Source: JBHGBM01 sp041946965
Lineage (GTDB): Bacteria > Acidobacteriota > Terriglobia > Bryobacterales > Bryobacteraceae
Reading direction: 5' to 3'
NCBI GenBank assembly: GCA_041946965.1
Contig: JBHGBM010000006.1
Span: forward strand, 47,056-111,055
DNA length: 64,000 nucleotides
Shown here: positions 49,457-58,639 of the stretch, one piece after another
Numbering within the stretch: the first letter of the stretch is position 1
Layout of the letters: each line of letters begins with the position of its first letter
Notes under the pieces: generated by a model
Seen by the model: only the letters and a program-made list of their open reading frames with translations
Database searches by the model: none
What the model was told of the DNA's origin: nothing
Position numbers and translations under genes: made by a program

Positions 49457-52400
49457 ATGAAGTTCTTCGGCATTTTCGCGGCCCTGCTGCCGGCCGCCCC
49501 CTTCCTGTTCGCCCAGGCGACTCTGTCCACGGTTCGCGGGACTGTGGCCGACCAGTCCGGAGGAGTCCTTCCGGATGCCGAGATCACCCTCACCGACACC
49601 TCCACCAACGTGGTCGCCAGGACGCTCCGCTCGGCCGAGGACGGCAGTTTCGAGATCCCCGACGTGAGGTCCGGCGCCTACCGGCTCACGGTGACGCGCA
49701 AAGGCTTCAAAACCTTCGTCGCCGACGACGTGAAGCTTGACGCCGGCCAGATCCGCCGCGTCCAGGTGAAGCTCGATGTGGGCGACATCGCGGAACAGGT
49801 AACGGTGACGGGCGGAGCCGCGGTGATCACCACCGACACGGCCACCATCGCCGACGCAATTCCGAACATCAAGATCAAGGACAGCCCCCTCAACAACAGC
49901 TACCCGAAGCCCTGGACGTTCATGATCCTGCTGCCCGGCGTTCAGCAGCAGGCAGGCAATGCCCAGATCGCGGGCCAGCCCAATACACAGGTGTCACATG
50001 GTTTCGACGGCGTGGAGAACGACCGCCAGGGAAACCAGATGAACAACGTGTATTTCTTCGAGACGCTGACGGTGGGATCGGTGAACGCCGGCGCGGACCA
50101 GTCGCGGATCGCCAACTACCAGTTGACCTCCAAGCGCGGCACCGACCATTTTCACGGCTCGCTGCTCTACCGCCACTTCAATTCCGGGCTGGAGGCCCGC
50201 ATGTTCTTCGATCCCAAGAAGACGCCGTTTCTCCAGCACGAATGGCAGGTGGAAGCGGCCGGCCCGGTGATCAGGGGAAAGACCTTCTTCTATGCGTCCT
50301 GGTTTGCCCAGAGGCTGCCGCTCGGCTCGTACAACATCGCCAACGTGCCCAGCGTGCCGATGAGACAAGGGGACTTCTCGCAGATCACCGCGGCCATCCG
50401 TGACCCGCTGAACGGCTTGCCGTTCCCGGATAAGAAGATTCCCGCGCAGCGGATCAACTCCGTTTCGCAGAAGGTCCGGGACATGTTTATCCCGGCGCCG
50501 AACCTGGGAGCGCCCGGCGCCTTGACCAACAATCTCGGCTTCGCCCACGATCACCCTGACGATCTCTACCGGGGCGACTGGCCGTTCCTGCGCGTCGACC
50601 ACAACCTGTCAGACAAGAACACGTTGTACGGCCGGTTCACGGAGCGCAAAACTCCATACGTGCTGAGCGGAGGTCTGCCGGGATTCGAGTGGACCAGAAC
50701 GCGCGCCCACCAGCAGACGGTTTTCTCGGACACCCATATCTTCACCCCCACGCTGGTGAACACCTTCCGCTTCGGATGGGCGCACGACAAGATGGTCGAT
50801 GGCGAGGAAGTGGATGGACGGACGCCCAGGAAGGCGGACGATATCGTCCGGGCCATCGGGCTTCAGGGAACCAACCGGCGCAGCCTGAGCACCATGGGTT
50901 TCCCGACCATGACCATCACCGGCTTCACTGCGCTGGACCTGACCAACGGCGGCATCGCGCTCGACGATCACACCTTCACCTACGACGAGAACCTGACCTG
51001 GGTAAAGGGCCGGCACATCTTCAAGTTCGGCGGCGTGCTGCGGAAGTTCTCCGCCTTCAACTCGAAAATACCAAACAGCAATTACGGCACCTTCACCTTC
51101 AACGGCGTGATGACCGGTCATGCCTTTGCGGATTTCCTGCTGGGCATTCCGCAAAACAGCACCAGGCTGGATCCGTTCACCGGCCGCACCCAGCGCGCTT
51201 ACGAACTGGGACTCTTCGCCATGGATACGTTCCGCATTTCATCGCGGCTGAGCGTGGATTACGGGCTGCGCTGGGAGTACTTCGGCTCTCCCACTTACGA
51301 CGACGGGCTTCAGTTCAACTGGGACCCCCGGACCGGCAACGTGGTAGTGGCACCCGGAACGCTCGGCGCCGTCAGCCCGCTGTACCCGAAAACCATCACG
51401 GTGGTCGAGGGCAAGGTGGTGCCGGATCCCGACAAGAAGAACCTGTTCCCGCGCCTTGGGTTTGCATACCGCGTCCGGGACAACCTCGTGATCCGCGGGG
51501 GTTACGGCGTGTTCACCTACCGCATCGATTACTTCGACCGGGTCTCGGGCGGCGGGCCTTTCCAGATCGCCGAGAACTACGTCAACTCGCTGGTCAACGG
51601 GCAGCCGATGTTTCAGTTTCCCAACCCCTTCCCGGCCAGCATCGCGACGGCCACGGTGCCTTCGCAGAGCGTGAGAGGTTATCCGCTGCAAACGCACGAC
51701 GGGACCGTTCATCAGTTCAACTTCACACTCGAGCGGCAGATCGGCGATATCGGGGTGCGGCTCTCCTACGTCGGCTCGCGCAGCCGCGGCCTGAACTACA
51801 ACCTCGCGACCAACAAGCCGCAGCCCAGCCTGATTCCGTTTACCGCCGCGCGGCGCCCGCGTCCTCAGTTCGTGGGAACCACGGAAGTACGTGAAGACGG
51901 CGAGTCCAAGTACGATTCGCTTCAGTTCCAGGTGCAGCGCAGGGCCGGCATCATCACGTTCAACGGCCACTGGACGTGGGCCAACAACATGCACAACTGG
52001 CTGAACCTCCAGAACCCCTACGACGTCACCAGCAACTGGTCGCGGGATGAATTGACGCGGCGCCACCGCGGGGTGATCGAGACGATGATCGACCTGCCGT
52101 GGGGCCGCGGGCGGCGGTATCTGTCCGGCATACACCCGGTAGCCAACGCGGTCCTCGGCGGGTGGAACCTCCAGACGATCAGCGAGTTCTCCACGGGCCT
52201 CTATTTCAGCCCCGCGTTTTCGGGCTCGGACCCTTCAAACACGAACACCGTGGGAGGCCTTCCGGACCGCATCGCCGACGGCAATATCGCGCCCGGGGAG
52301 CGATCCGTGGACCGGGCGTTCGACCCTTCCGCGTTCCGCGTTCCACCGGCCGGCCGCTTTGGAAATTCGGGCATGAACATCATCGAGGGGCAGGGCATCA

Positions 52401-52624
52401 ACCTGCATCACATGACGCTGAGCAAAGGATTTGAGTTGACCGAGCGGTTCCGGCTGCTCTTTACCGGAGCCATTTCCAACCTCTTCAACACGCCTCACTT
52501 CTGGGGCATGCGAACGAACATTTCCACGGCGGGCACCGGACAGATGACCACGCTCGGCACACGGCTGTCGCCAGAGCGGTCTTCCCACCGCCACGCGAAT
52601 TTGCAGTTGAGGTTGGAGTTCTGA
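49457..52624 (+). CDS. TonB-dependent receptor with carboxypeptidase-regulatory-like domain (second)
   Basis: Same architecture as the receptor at 2.6-6.3 kb: signal peptide (FFGIFAALLPAAPFLFAQA), CnaB-like domain (STVRGTVADQSGGVLPDAEI), a plug with EQVTVTGGAAVITTDT, and a barrel ending LQLRLEF with a terminal aromatic. Length 1055 residues, about 180 shorter than the first copy. Placed just after a symporter, it probably imports the symporter's substrate into the periplasm. A longer upstream frame from 49100 is the symporter's shadow. A hairpin follows the stop. Confidence 0.95.
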   Translation: MKFFGIFAALLPAAPFLFAQATLSTVRGTVADQSGGVLPDAEITLTDTSTNVVARTLRSAEDGSFEIPDVRSGAYRLTVTRKGFKTFVADDVKLDAGQIRRVQVKLDVGDIAEQVTVTGGAAVITTDTATIADAIPNIKIKDSPLNNSYPKPWTFMILLPGVQQQAGNAQIAGQPNTQVSHGFDGVENDRQGNQMNNVYFFETLTVGSVNAGADQSRIANYQLTSKRGTDHFHGSLLYRHFNSGLEARMFFDPKKTPFLQHEWQVEAAGPVIRGKTFFYASWFAQRLPLGSYNIANVPSVPMRQGDFSQITAAIRDPLNGLPFPDKKIPAQRINSVSQKVRDMFIPAPNLGAPGALTNNLGFAHDHPDDLYRGDWPFLRVDHNLSDKNTLYGRFTERKTPYVLSGGLPGFEWTRTRAHQQTVFSDTHIFTPTLVNTFRFGWAHDKMVDGEEVDGRTPRKADDIVRAIGLQGTNRRSLSTMGFPTMTITGFTALDLTNGGIALDDHTFTYDENLTWVKGRHIFKFGGVLRKFSAFNSKIPNSNYGTFTFNGVMTGHAFADFLLGIPQNSTRLDPFTGRTQRAYELGLFAMDTFRISSRLSVDYGLRWEYFGSPTYDDGLQFNWDPRTGNVVVAPGTLGAVSPLYPKTITVVEGKVVPDPDKKNLFPRLGFAYRVRDNLVIRGGYGVFTYRIDYFDRVSGGGPFQIAENYVNSLVNGQPMFQFPNPFPASIATATVPSQSVRGYPLQTHDGTVHQFNFTLERQIGDIGVRLSYVGSRSRGLNYNLATNKPQPSLIPFTAARRPRPQFVGTTEVREDGESKYDSLQFQVQRRAGIITFNGHWTWANNMHNWLNLQNPYDVTSNWSRDELTRRHRGVIETMIDLPWGRGRRYLSGIHPVANAVLGGWNLQTISEFSTGLYFSPAFSGSDPSNTNTVGGLPDRIADGNIAPGERSVDRAFDPSAFRVPPAGRFGNSGMNIIEGQGINLHHMTLSKGFELTERFRLLFTGAISNLFNTPHFWGMRTNISTAGTGQMTTLGTRLSPERSSHRHANLQLRLEF

Positions 52625-52630
52625 TCCGAA

Positions 52631-52652
52631 GCCGCCGCTCCCTCGCGGCGGC
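52631..52652. terminator. Bidirectional hairpin between convergent genes
   Basis: GCCGCCGC (52631-52638) and GCGGCGGC (52645-52652) form a perfect 8-bp stem with a six-base loop, just after the receptor stop and before the convergent DUF971 stop. There is no T-tract. Confidence 0.45.
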
Positions 52653-52707
52653 GTGCGCGCGGTGACGGGGCGCGCATTTCCGCACGCGCAAGCGACTGCG
52701 GACCGTA

Positions 52708-53040
52708 TTACCGCTGTCCGGCGCACTCCGGGCAGGGGCAACTCTCGCGCAGGTGGTCGTAGGAATAAATGCCGGCCGAGTGGCCGTCGCTCCATAGCAG
52801 CCGCAGCGCGTAGTTCCCCACCGGCTCCACATTGTTGATCTTCAGCACCGGCTTGTACATCTGGAAGGGCGAGGCCGCCTGCGCCTTGCGCGGCGCCGTG
52901 CCGTGCGTGCCGGTGCACTCCGCACAGGGGCAGATGTCCCGCAGGTAGGCGAGTTGGAACTCGCTGCGGTGGCCGTCCTTCCACTGGACAGTGACGCCTT
53001 TGGATTTGGAAATGGAAATCTTCTCGGGATCGCTGCGCAT
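52708..53040 (-). CDS. DUF971 (GBBH-like N-terminal) domain protein
   Basis: A 110-residue protein. DUF971 also forms the N-terminal part of gamma-butyrobetaine hydroxylases, but alone its role is unknown. The repeated pattern is W-x-DGH then LR-x-x-CPC-x-EC: QWKDGHRSEFQLAYLRDICP and LLWSDGHSAGIYSYDHLRES. Each half carries a CPC-x-EC triplet, which suggests a metal or iron-sulfur cluster. It starts three bases after the rel stop and is probably in the rel operon. Confidence 0.8.
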   Translation of the reverse strand: MRSDPEKISISKSKGVTVQWKDGHRSEFQLAYLRDICPCAECTGTHGTAPRKAQAASPFQMYKPVLKINNVEPVGNYALRLLWSDGHSAGIYSYDHLRESCPCPECAGQR

Positions 53041-53043
53041 TTT

Positions 53044-55281
53044 TCAGTTGAACAGCCGCTCCACATCGCGCACGCCGGAGATGCGGCGCATGGCCGCCAC
53101 CAGCTTTTCGAGCTGCTTCTTGTCTTTCACGTCCACGGTCATCTCCACCAGCGCGCCGTCGTGCTCCATGTCCGCCTTGGCTTCCAGGCTGCGAATATTG
53201 GTGTTCTCGCCGGAAAGCACGGAGGTCAACTGGTTGAGCATGCCGGGGCGGTCGTCGGTGTGGACCACGATCTTCACGGGGAACGCGTCGCTCGCCGAGC
53301 GCGCCCACTCCACCTCGATCTTGCGTTCCACGTCGTACATCAGGCTCTGCACGTTGGGGCACATCTTGGAGTGCACCGCCACGCCCTTGCCGCGCGTCAC
53401 GTAGCCCACGATGGCCTCGCCGCGAATGGGGTTGCAGCACTTGGCGCGGTACACCAGCAGGTCGTCGATGCCCTTGACGCGGATCACGGCATCGCCGTCG
53501 TCGCCCGGATACCCGGGCATGGTGGAGGGGGTCTCCACCGCCGGCGCAGGCTTCGGCTCCGCTTCCTCCTTCACCTGGCCGGGCGACACTTTTTGCAGCA
53601 CCTGCCGCGCGGAGAACTTGCCGTAGCCCAGCGCCGCGTACAGGTCCTCCATCTTGCTGAACCCGTAATCGCGGGCCACACTTTCCAGGTCGGCGCGCGA
53701 GACGCGGCTCAACGCAACGCCCAGGCGGCGGGCCTCCTTGTCGAGGTACTTTTCCCCGATCTCGATGGCCTTGGTCCGCTCGTTGGCGTTGATGATGTGC
53801 TTGATCTTGTTGCGCGCGCGCGAGGTCTTGACCAGCGCCAGCCAGTCCTTGCTCGGCTGGTGGCCGGGCTGGGTCATGATTTCCACGATGTCGCCGTTGC
53901 GCAGCGTGTAGCGCAGCGGCACGATGCGCCCGTTCACCTTCGCGCCCACACAGGTGTGGCCCACGTCGGAGTGAATGGCGTAGGCGAAGTCGACCGGCGT
54001 GGCGTCGCGCGGCAGTACGATCACTTTTCCGCGCGGAGTGAAGGTGTAGACCTCCTCCGGGTACAGGTCCACCTTGAGCGTGGACATGAACTCGCCGGGA
54101 TCCTGCAAGTCGCGCTGCCACTCCACCAAGTGCCGCAGCCAGGCGATGCGCTGGTCGTCCTCTCCCGGGCCCTTGCGGCCCTCCTTGTATTTCCAGTGCG
54201 CCGCAATGCCTTCCTCCGCGATGCGGTGCATCTCGTCGGTCCGGATCTGCACTTCGAAGTGCTGGCCCTCGGGACCGACCACGGAAGTGTGCAGCGACTG
54301 GTAGAGGTTCGGGCGCGGGATGGCGATGAAATCCTTGATGCGCCCCGGCACCGGGCGCCACTCATTGTGGATCACGCCGAGCGCCGCGTAGCAGTTTTTC
54401 ACCGAATCGGTGATGATGCGCAGCGCCAGCAGGTCGTAGACCTGGTCGATGGAGATGCGCTGGCGGCGGATCTTCTGGTAGACCGAGTACGGGCTCTTCA
54501 CGCGCGCCTCCACGCGCGCGGGAATGCCCTCCCGGCGCAGCTCGTCTTCCACGGTCTGCCGGATGTCGTGAAGAAACTTCTCGCTCAGGTGCCGCTTGGA
54601 TTCGACAGCCCGCACCACCTCTTCATACGATTCCGGCTCGAGATACCGGAAGGCCCAGTCCTCCAGTTCCGCCCGGATCTTCCCCATTCCCAGGCGGTGC
54701 GCGATGGGCGCGTAGATTTCCAGCGTCTCCCGCGCGATGCGCCGCCGCCGGTCGTCCTCCAGCCAGCTCAGCGTGCGCACGTTGTGCAGCCGGTCGGCCA
54801 GCTTCACCAGGATCACCCGGATGTCGTTGACCATGGCCAGCAGCATCTTGCGGAAGCTTTCGGCCTGGCGCTCCTCGGCGGAGTAGAAATCGAACTTGGC
54901 GAGCTTGGTGACGCCGTCCACGCACGCCGCGACTTCCTCGCCGAAGGCCCTGCGAACCTGGTCGACGGTGACGCTGGTGTCCTCGACCACGTCGTGCAGC
55001 AGACCGGTCTGGATGGCGATCAAATCCATGCGCATGTCGGCGAGGATATGCGCCACCGCCAGCGGGTGGGCGATGTAGGGATCGCCGGAATCGCGCTTCT
55101 GACCCTGGTGGAACTCGCACGCGAAGCGGAAGGCGCTTTCGAGCGGCTCCAGGTCGTCGCGCGAGCGGTACTCCCGCACCTTGGCTTCCAGCCCCCGGTA
55201 GGATTGTTCCACACTCTCATCGGACGCACTGGAACACGGCGCTGGAGCGGCTTCCGGCATACCGGCAGATTCTGCGGGCAC
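53044..55281 (-). CDS. rel: Bifunctional (p)ppGpp synthetase/hydrolase
   Basis: Controls the stringent response. In order: HD hydrolase domain (GLLHDVVEDTSVTVDQ), synthetase domain (GRIKDFIAIPRPNLYQSLHT, FEVQIRTDEMHRIAEEG), TGS (VYTFTPRGKVIVLPRDATPV), a zinc-finger-type section (KCCNPIRGEAIVGYVTRG) and a C-terminal ACT domain (HTDDRPGMLNQLTSVLSGEN). The HD residues are intact, so it should be bifunctional. Length 745 residues. The start is GTG 55281; TAGAAT on minus (55294-55289) predicts transcription one base upstream. An ATG seven codons in is the alternative. Confidence 0.95.
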   Translation of the reverse strand: MPAESAGMPEAAPAPCSSASDESVEQSYRGLEAKVREYRSRDDLEPLESAFRFACEFHQGQKRDSGDPYIAHPLAVAHILADMRMDLIAIQTGLLHDVVEDTSVTVDQVRRAFGEEVAACVDGVTKLAKFDFYSAEERQAESFRKMLLAMVNDIRVILVKLADRLHNVRTLSWLEDDRRRRIARETLEIYAPIAHRLGMGKIRAELEDWAFRYLEPESYEEVVRAVESKRHLSEKFLHDIRQTVEDELRREGIPARVEARVKSPYSVYQKIRRQRISIDQVYDLLALRIITDSVKNCYAALGVIHNEWRPVPGRIKDFIAIPRPNLYQSLHTSVVGPEGQHFEVQIRTDEMHRIAEEGIAAHWKYKEGRKGPGEDDQRIAWLRHLVEWQRDLQDPGEFMSTLKVDLYPEEVYTFTPRGKVIVLPRDATPVDFAYAIHSDVGHTCVGAKVNGRIVPLRYTLRNGDIVEIMTQPGHQPSKDWLALVKTSRARNKIKHIINANERTKAIEIGEKYLDKEARRLGVALSRVSRADLESVARDYGFSKMEDLYAALGYGKFSARQVLQKVSPGQVKEEAEPKPAPAVETPSTMPGYPGDDGDAVIRVKGIDDLLVYRAKCCNPIRGEAIVGYVTRGKGVAVHSKMCPNVQSLMYDVERKIEVEWARSASDAFPVKIVVHTDDRPGMLNQLTSVLSGENTNIRSLEAKADMEHDGALVEMTVDVKDKKQLEKLVAAMRRISGVRDVERLFN

Positions 55282-55288
55282 TGCTCTT

Positions 55289-55294
55289 ATTCTA
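55289..55294 (-). promoter_or_regulatory. -10 box for the rel gene
   Basis: TAGAAT on the minus strand predicts a start at 55282, one base before GTG 55281. It lies directly after the terminator hairpin of the upstream gene. Confidence 0.45.
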
Positions 55295-55300
55295 AAGGAA

Positions 55301-55324
55301 AAGGCGGCCCCTTAGGGCCGCCTT
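55301..55324 (-). terminator. Rho-independent terminator after the tonB-exb-TPR operon
   Basis: A perfect 10-bp stem (AAGGCGGCCC / GGGCCGCCTT) with a four-base loop lies 35 bases after the TPR stop. On the minus strand it is followed by TTCCTTT, giving a short U-rich tail. This is the clearest terminator in the window. Confidence 0.75.
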
Positions 55325-55359
55325 CGCGGTTCCGGAGAGAGTCGCTGGGGGAACTGGCG

Positions 55360-56172
55360 CTACTTGGTTTCTTCGGTGGTGATGCCGCCGGCGGGTTTCC
55401 GCTCGGCCTTGGCTTTCTTGGCGGCCAGGGCCTTCTGGATCCAGTTGTCGGCGATTTCGATTTCCTTCTTGTACTCCTCGGCCGTATCCATCAGGTCGGC
55501 GCGTTCGCGGGTCAGAAGGTTCACGTACGCCATGGCGTCATCGTACTCGGGGTCGAGCTGAAGGGCCTTCTCCAGATTCTTCAGACCCTCGTTGATCATG
55601 GGCAGGAACTCGGCCTTGAGCTTTTCCTTGACCTTCTTATCCTTGATCGGGCCGGGGTCTTCGGGCTTCATGCCCAACTCCGCGCGCGCCTTGCCGTACT
55701 CGGGATACCACCGCGACCAGGTGATGAAGCCGAGCGAGTAGTACGCCTCCTTGTTGTTCGGCTCCACGGAGATCAGGCGCTCGTTCCACTGCCGGGCCTG
55801 TTCCCACTCCTTCTGGTTGAGATACAGGTTGGCGATGTACCCGATGGCCACGGCGTTCTTGGGATCCTGTTCCAGAACCTTCATGAACTCGTCCATGGCG
55901 GCCTTGGCCATCTGGACGTTATCCGGGGACTCCGCGCCCGGGATGTACTGGTTCATGTAGGCGATGGCCAGGTACAGGCGCCCGGTGGAGAAGGTCGGGT
56001 CCAGTTCCACCGCAATCTTGAAGTGTTCCACGGCCTGCGGGTACTGGGCGTTCTTGAACGCCTGCACGCCCTTGTTGAGATGGTCGCGCGCCTTCAGTTT
56101 CTGGCAGCTCGTTGCCAGGAGCGCCATGGCGGCGATCGCCGCCACGACGGCCACTTTCTTTATCGCTGTCAC
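55360..56172 (-). CDS. TPR-repeat lipoprotein
   Basis: A 270-residue lipoprotein: signal with lipobox LATSC, then tetratricopeptide repeats (HLNKGVQAFKNAQYPQAVEH, FMKVLEQDPKNAVAIGYIAN, QWNERLISVEPNNKEAYYSL, LKNLEKALQLDPEYDDAMAY). Probably a periplasmic or outer-membrane scaffold. It is the last gene of the tonB-exb operon and overlaps the upstream exbD by four bases. Function within the TonB machine is inferred from position only. Confidence 0.85.
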   Translation of the reverse strand: MTAIKKVAVVAAIAAMALLATSCQKLKARDHLNKGVQAFKNAQYPQAVEHFKIAVELDPTFSTGRLYLAIAYMNQYIPGAESPDNVQMAKAAMDEFMKVLEQDPKNAVAIGYIANLYLNQKEWEQARQWNERLISVEPNNKEAYYSLGFITWSRWYPEYGKARAELGMKPEDPGPIKDKKVKEKLKAEFLPMINEGLKNLEKALQLDPEYDDAMAYVNLLTRERADLMDTAEEYKKEIEIADNWIQKALAAKKAKAERKPAGGITTEETK

Positions 56173-56597
56173 TGTCCGGCCTCCACCTTGGCGGTCATCA
56201 GACCGACCTTGTCGATGCCGGCGCCGTGCGCGACGTCAATGGCCCTGGCGACATCGCGGAACTCCAGGTCCGGATCGCCCTTGACGAACACGACGCGCTC
56301 GGCGCGGGTCTTGAAAATCTCTTCCAGGCGCGGACCCAGCCGGTTCTCGTCGGTCGCCTCCTGGTTGATCATCATCGACTTGTCCTTGTTGATGACGATC
56401 ACGACCGTACGGGTATCCGCCGCCGTCTGCTTGACATTGGGCGGCGCCGGTTGCGGAATCAGCGCCTCGAGGCCCTTCGGCGTGAGCGGCGTAATCACCA
56501 TGAAGATGATGATCAGCACCAGCAGCACGTCGATCATGGGCGTCATGTTGATGTCAGCTTTCGGACCTTCATTCGATCCGCCGACTGCCATTGACAT
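56169..56597 (-). CDS. exbD: ExbD/TolR-family proton-motor subunit (second copy)
   Basis: A 142-residue protein with one N-terminal membrane helix and a periplasmic domain. The helix holds the conserved aspartate (INMTPMIDVLLVLIIIFMVI). The periplasmic domain ends VAHGAGIDKVGLMTAK. It couples proton flow to TonB with ExbB. Two adjacent exbD copies are common in this group and may form a mixed motor. 40 bases separate it from the first copy. Confidence 0.93.
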   Translation of the reverse strand: MSMAVGGSNEGPKADINMTPMIDVLLVLIIIFMVITPLTPKGLEALIPQPAPPNVKQTAADTRTVVIVINKDKSMMINQEATDENRLGPRLEEIFKTRAERVVFVKGDPDLEFRDVARAIDVAHGAGIDKVGLMTAKVEAGQ

Positions 56598-56637
56598 AAT
56601 ATTGCTCCCTTTCTGTGTAGCCTAAGAATCCTGTTTC

Positions 56638-57099
56638 CTACTGGCCGGCCGGAGCCGCGCTCTGCGACGACTTCGTCTGGATCTGGTCGGTCAGCAGACC
56701 GATCTGGTCCACGCCGGAGGCGCGCAGGTTGTCCACCACCTCGACCACCTTCTCATAGCGGGCGCGGGAATCGGACTTGACAAACACGGTCTTGTCCAGC
56801 CGGTTCGCCAGCATGTCCTTCACCTTGGGCGGCAACTGGTCCGCCGGCAACTGCGTCGTGTTGAGGTAAGTCTTGCCGTCCTTTGTCACCGCCACGACCA
56901 CGGCGTCGCTCTTGTCCGCGGCCTGCATCGGAATGGGATTTCTGGCTTTCCACAGATCGACGCTAACGCCCTTCGACAACATCGGCGTAACCACCATGAA
57001 GATGATCAGCAGCACCAGCATCACATCCACCATGGGCGTCACGTTGATGTCCGCCACGGGAGGGGGGGTTTTCGGTCCCTTCTTCTCGCCCTTCTCCAT
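56638..57099 (-). CDS. exbD: ExbD/TolR-family proton-motor subunit (first copy)
   Basis: A 153-residue ExbD with the membrane helix aspartate in INVTPMVDVMLVLLIIFMVV and periplasmic VVEVVDNLRASGVDQIGLLT. I chose ATG 57099, preceded by AGGAG seven bases away, over a longer frame to 57162 with a low-complexity extension. It lies between exbB and the second exbD. Confidence 0.93.
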   Translation of the reverse strand: MEKGEKKGPKTPPPVADINVTPMVDVMLVLLIIFMVVTPMLSKGVSVDLWKARNPIPMQAADKSDAVVVAVTKDGKTYLNTTQLPADQLPPKVKDMLANRLDKTVFVKSDSRARYEKVVEVVDNLRASGVDQIGLLTDQIQTKSSQSAAPAGQ

Positions 57100-57199
57100 T
57101 TCGTTTCTCCTGGAGCCTGCGCATTGCAGGGCGCCGCCGCCATGCGGCCGCGGCGCCCTCATTCAACTCGCCGGATCCTTTCTTTTCTATCCGGTTGAA

Positions 57200-57727
57200 C
57201 TACTTGCGGGCGCCGGCGCCGCGCTGCGACCGCTTCAGGAAGTAGTCGATCAGCTCGGAGCTCGAATTGCCCATTTCCACGTCGAACGCCTCGATCTTGT
57301 TGTTGAAGTAGTTGAACATCCACACCGCGGGGATAGCCACGAACAAGCCGATAGCGGTGGTCACCAGGGCCTCGGAAATACCGCCGGCCACGGCGCCCAG
57401 ACCGGACTCTTGCAGACCCGCCACCACGACCTTTGCCAGATGGCTCTTCTTGTAGCGGTCCGCAATCTTAATGGCTTCGTCCAGCTTGCCTTCACGCAGC
57501 GCGCCCGCCACCGCCGGCGCGAACTGCCGCGACTGCTTCCGGGCGGCGTTGTAGGCCATCAGGCGGTCGATCATAACGCCGATGGACCACGCCGACATGA
57601 CAAACAGGCCGATGACGACCGCCTTGGCCAGCGGCCCCATCTGGGCCCACATGGAGCGGACGTCCCAACCGACGGCGCCTCCCTCCTGCAACAAGAAGAA
57701 CGCCCAAACTTGCAATTGCAAAAGCAT
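57200..57727 (-). CDS. exbB: ExbB/TolQ/MotA-family protein lacking the second membrane segment
   Basis: Proton-channel subunit that normally has three membrane helices. Here the 175 residues keep helix 1 (PLAKAVVIGLFVMSAWSIGV), the cytoplasmic loop start (RKQSRQFAPAVAGALREGKL) and helix 3 (AGGISEALVTTAIGLFVAIP, AVWMFNYF). The middle is missing: VVAGLQESGLGAVAGGISE joins the loop directly to the segment just before helix 3. In relatives roughly 80-90 residues lie at this point, including helix 2 with its GSTAPFVGLFGTV-type motif. The frame is intact, so it is a clean internal deletion of the gene or of the assembly. ATG 57727 has AGGAGA upstream. Confidence 0.88.
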   Translation of the reverse strand: MLLQLQVWAFFLLQEGGAVGWDVRSMWAQMGPLAKAVVIGLFVMSAWSIGVMIDRLMAYNAARKQSRQFAPAVAGALREGKLDEAIKIADRYKKSHLAKVVVAGLQESGLGAVAGGISEALVTTAIGLFVAIPAVWMFNYFNNKIEAFDVEMGNSSSELIDYFLKRSQRGAGARK

Positions 57728-57802
57728 TGTTATTTTCTCTCCTGCGAGTTGAATTGAACTTCCCGTGGAACCCGGCTTGCCCGGCCTCCACAAGCGTCTT
57801 TC

Positions 57803-58576
57803 CTACTGGCTCAACGTGAAATTCACGTCGATCTGCGTTACTACTTCCACCGGCTCTCCGTTGAGGAGCGTCGGGGCGTAGACCCATTGTTTCACGGCTT
57901 CCATCGCCGCGGGCACCAGCAGCGGATGGCCGCTGACCGCCTGCAAATTCATGATCGCGCCGTCTTTGCCGATGATCGCATTCAGCTTCACCACGCCCTG
58001 AATGCGCGCCTGCTTGGCCAACGGCGGGTAGATGGGCTTGGGCTGGCGCACCAGCTTGGCCTGCTGCACGTTGCCGCCGACCCGGATGCGCTGCACCTGC
58101 ACGGGTTTCGGCTCTTCCTTCTTCACCGGAGGCGGAGGCGGAGGCGGAGCCGCAGTCGGAACCGAGCCGATGATGCCGCCGATCACGCCGCCCATCTGGC
58201 CGCCCGGAACGCCGCCCGGAACGCCGCCCACCACGCCGACGGCGCCGGCCGAAGCCAAAGGCAGTTCTTCTTCCTTAATGACAGCGATTTCTTTCGGCAC
58301 CGCCTTGGGAGCCATCAGGCGCCCCGCGTCAAACTGGCGCGGAATCACCTTGACCACCTTCACCGGCGCCGCCGCCGCAGGCGGCGGGGGAGGCGGCGGA
58401 GGCGGCGGCGGCGCCACCAGCAACCCCAGCAACTGAGTCTTCGGCAGGGTGTCGGTGTAGATCAGCGGGATGAGGATCGCCACCCCGATCATGATGACCT
58501 GGCCGATGAACGAAACTACCACCGTCCACGGCCTGTTGGTCTTACCTACGTTCTCTAGCAACGACTGCTCAAACAT
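57803..58576 (-). CDS. tonB: TonB-family energy transducer
   Basis: Transmits proton-motive force from ExbB-ExbD to outer-membrane receptors. One N-terminal membrane helix (VVVSFIGQVIMIGVAILIPL), then two polyproline stretches and a glycine/valine-rich linker, then the TonB C-terminal domain (YPPLAKQARIQGVVKLNAII, GKDGAIMNLQAVSGHPLLVP, WVYAPTLLNGEPVEVVTQID). Length 257 residues. First gene of the cluster tonB-exbB-exbD-exbD-TPR; AGGAAAGG precedes the ATG. It lies 63 bases after secF and might be read through from it. Confidence 0.93.
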   Translation of the reverse strand: MFEQSLLENVGKTNRPWTVVVSFIGQVIMIGVAILIPLIYTDTLPKTQLLGLLVAPPPPPPPPPPPAAAAPVKVVKVIPRQFDAGRLMAPKAVPKEIAVIKEEELPLASAGAVGVVGGVPGGVPGGQMGGVIGGIIGSVPTAAPPPPPPPVKKEEPKPVQVQRIRVGGNVQQAKLVRQPKPIYPPLAKQARIQGVVKLNAIIGKDGAIMNLQAVSGHPLLVPAAMEAVKQWVYAPTLLNGEPVEVVTQIDVNFTLSQ

Positions 58577-58639
58577 AACGGTTCCTTTCCTGAATCTCGC
58601 CGCCGCGGTCCGCTCCCCCGGGCCGGGCGCCGTGCACGA

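Noticed and set aside
52903..56625. 1240-codon open frame antisense to rel, TPR and exbD genes
   Set aside because: It crosses several well-identified minus-strand genes and has no recognisable domain; a GC-driven shadow frame.
58120..58440. GGCGGA/CCGCC repeats that look like a tandem repeat array
   Set aside because: They encode the proline-rich linkers of TonB and are codon-level repeats, not a CRISPR array or VNTR.
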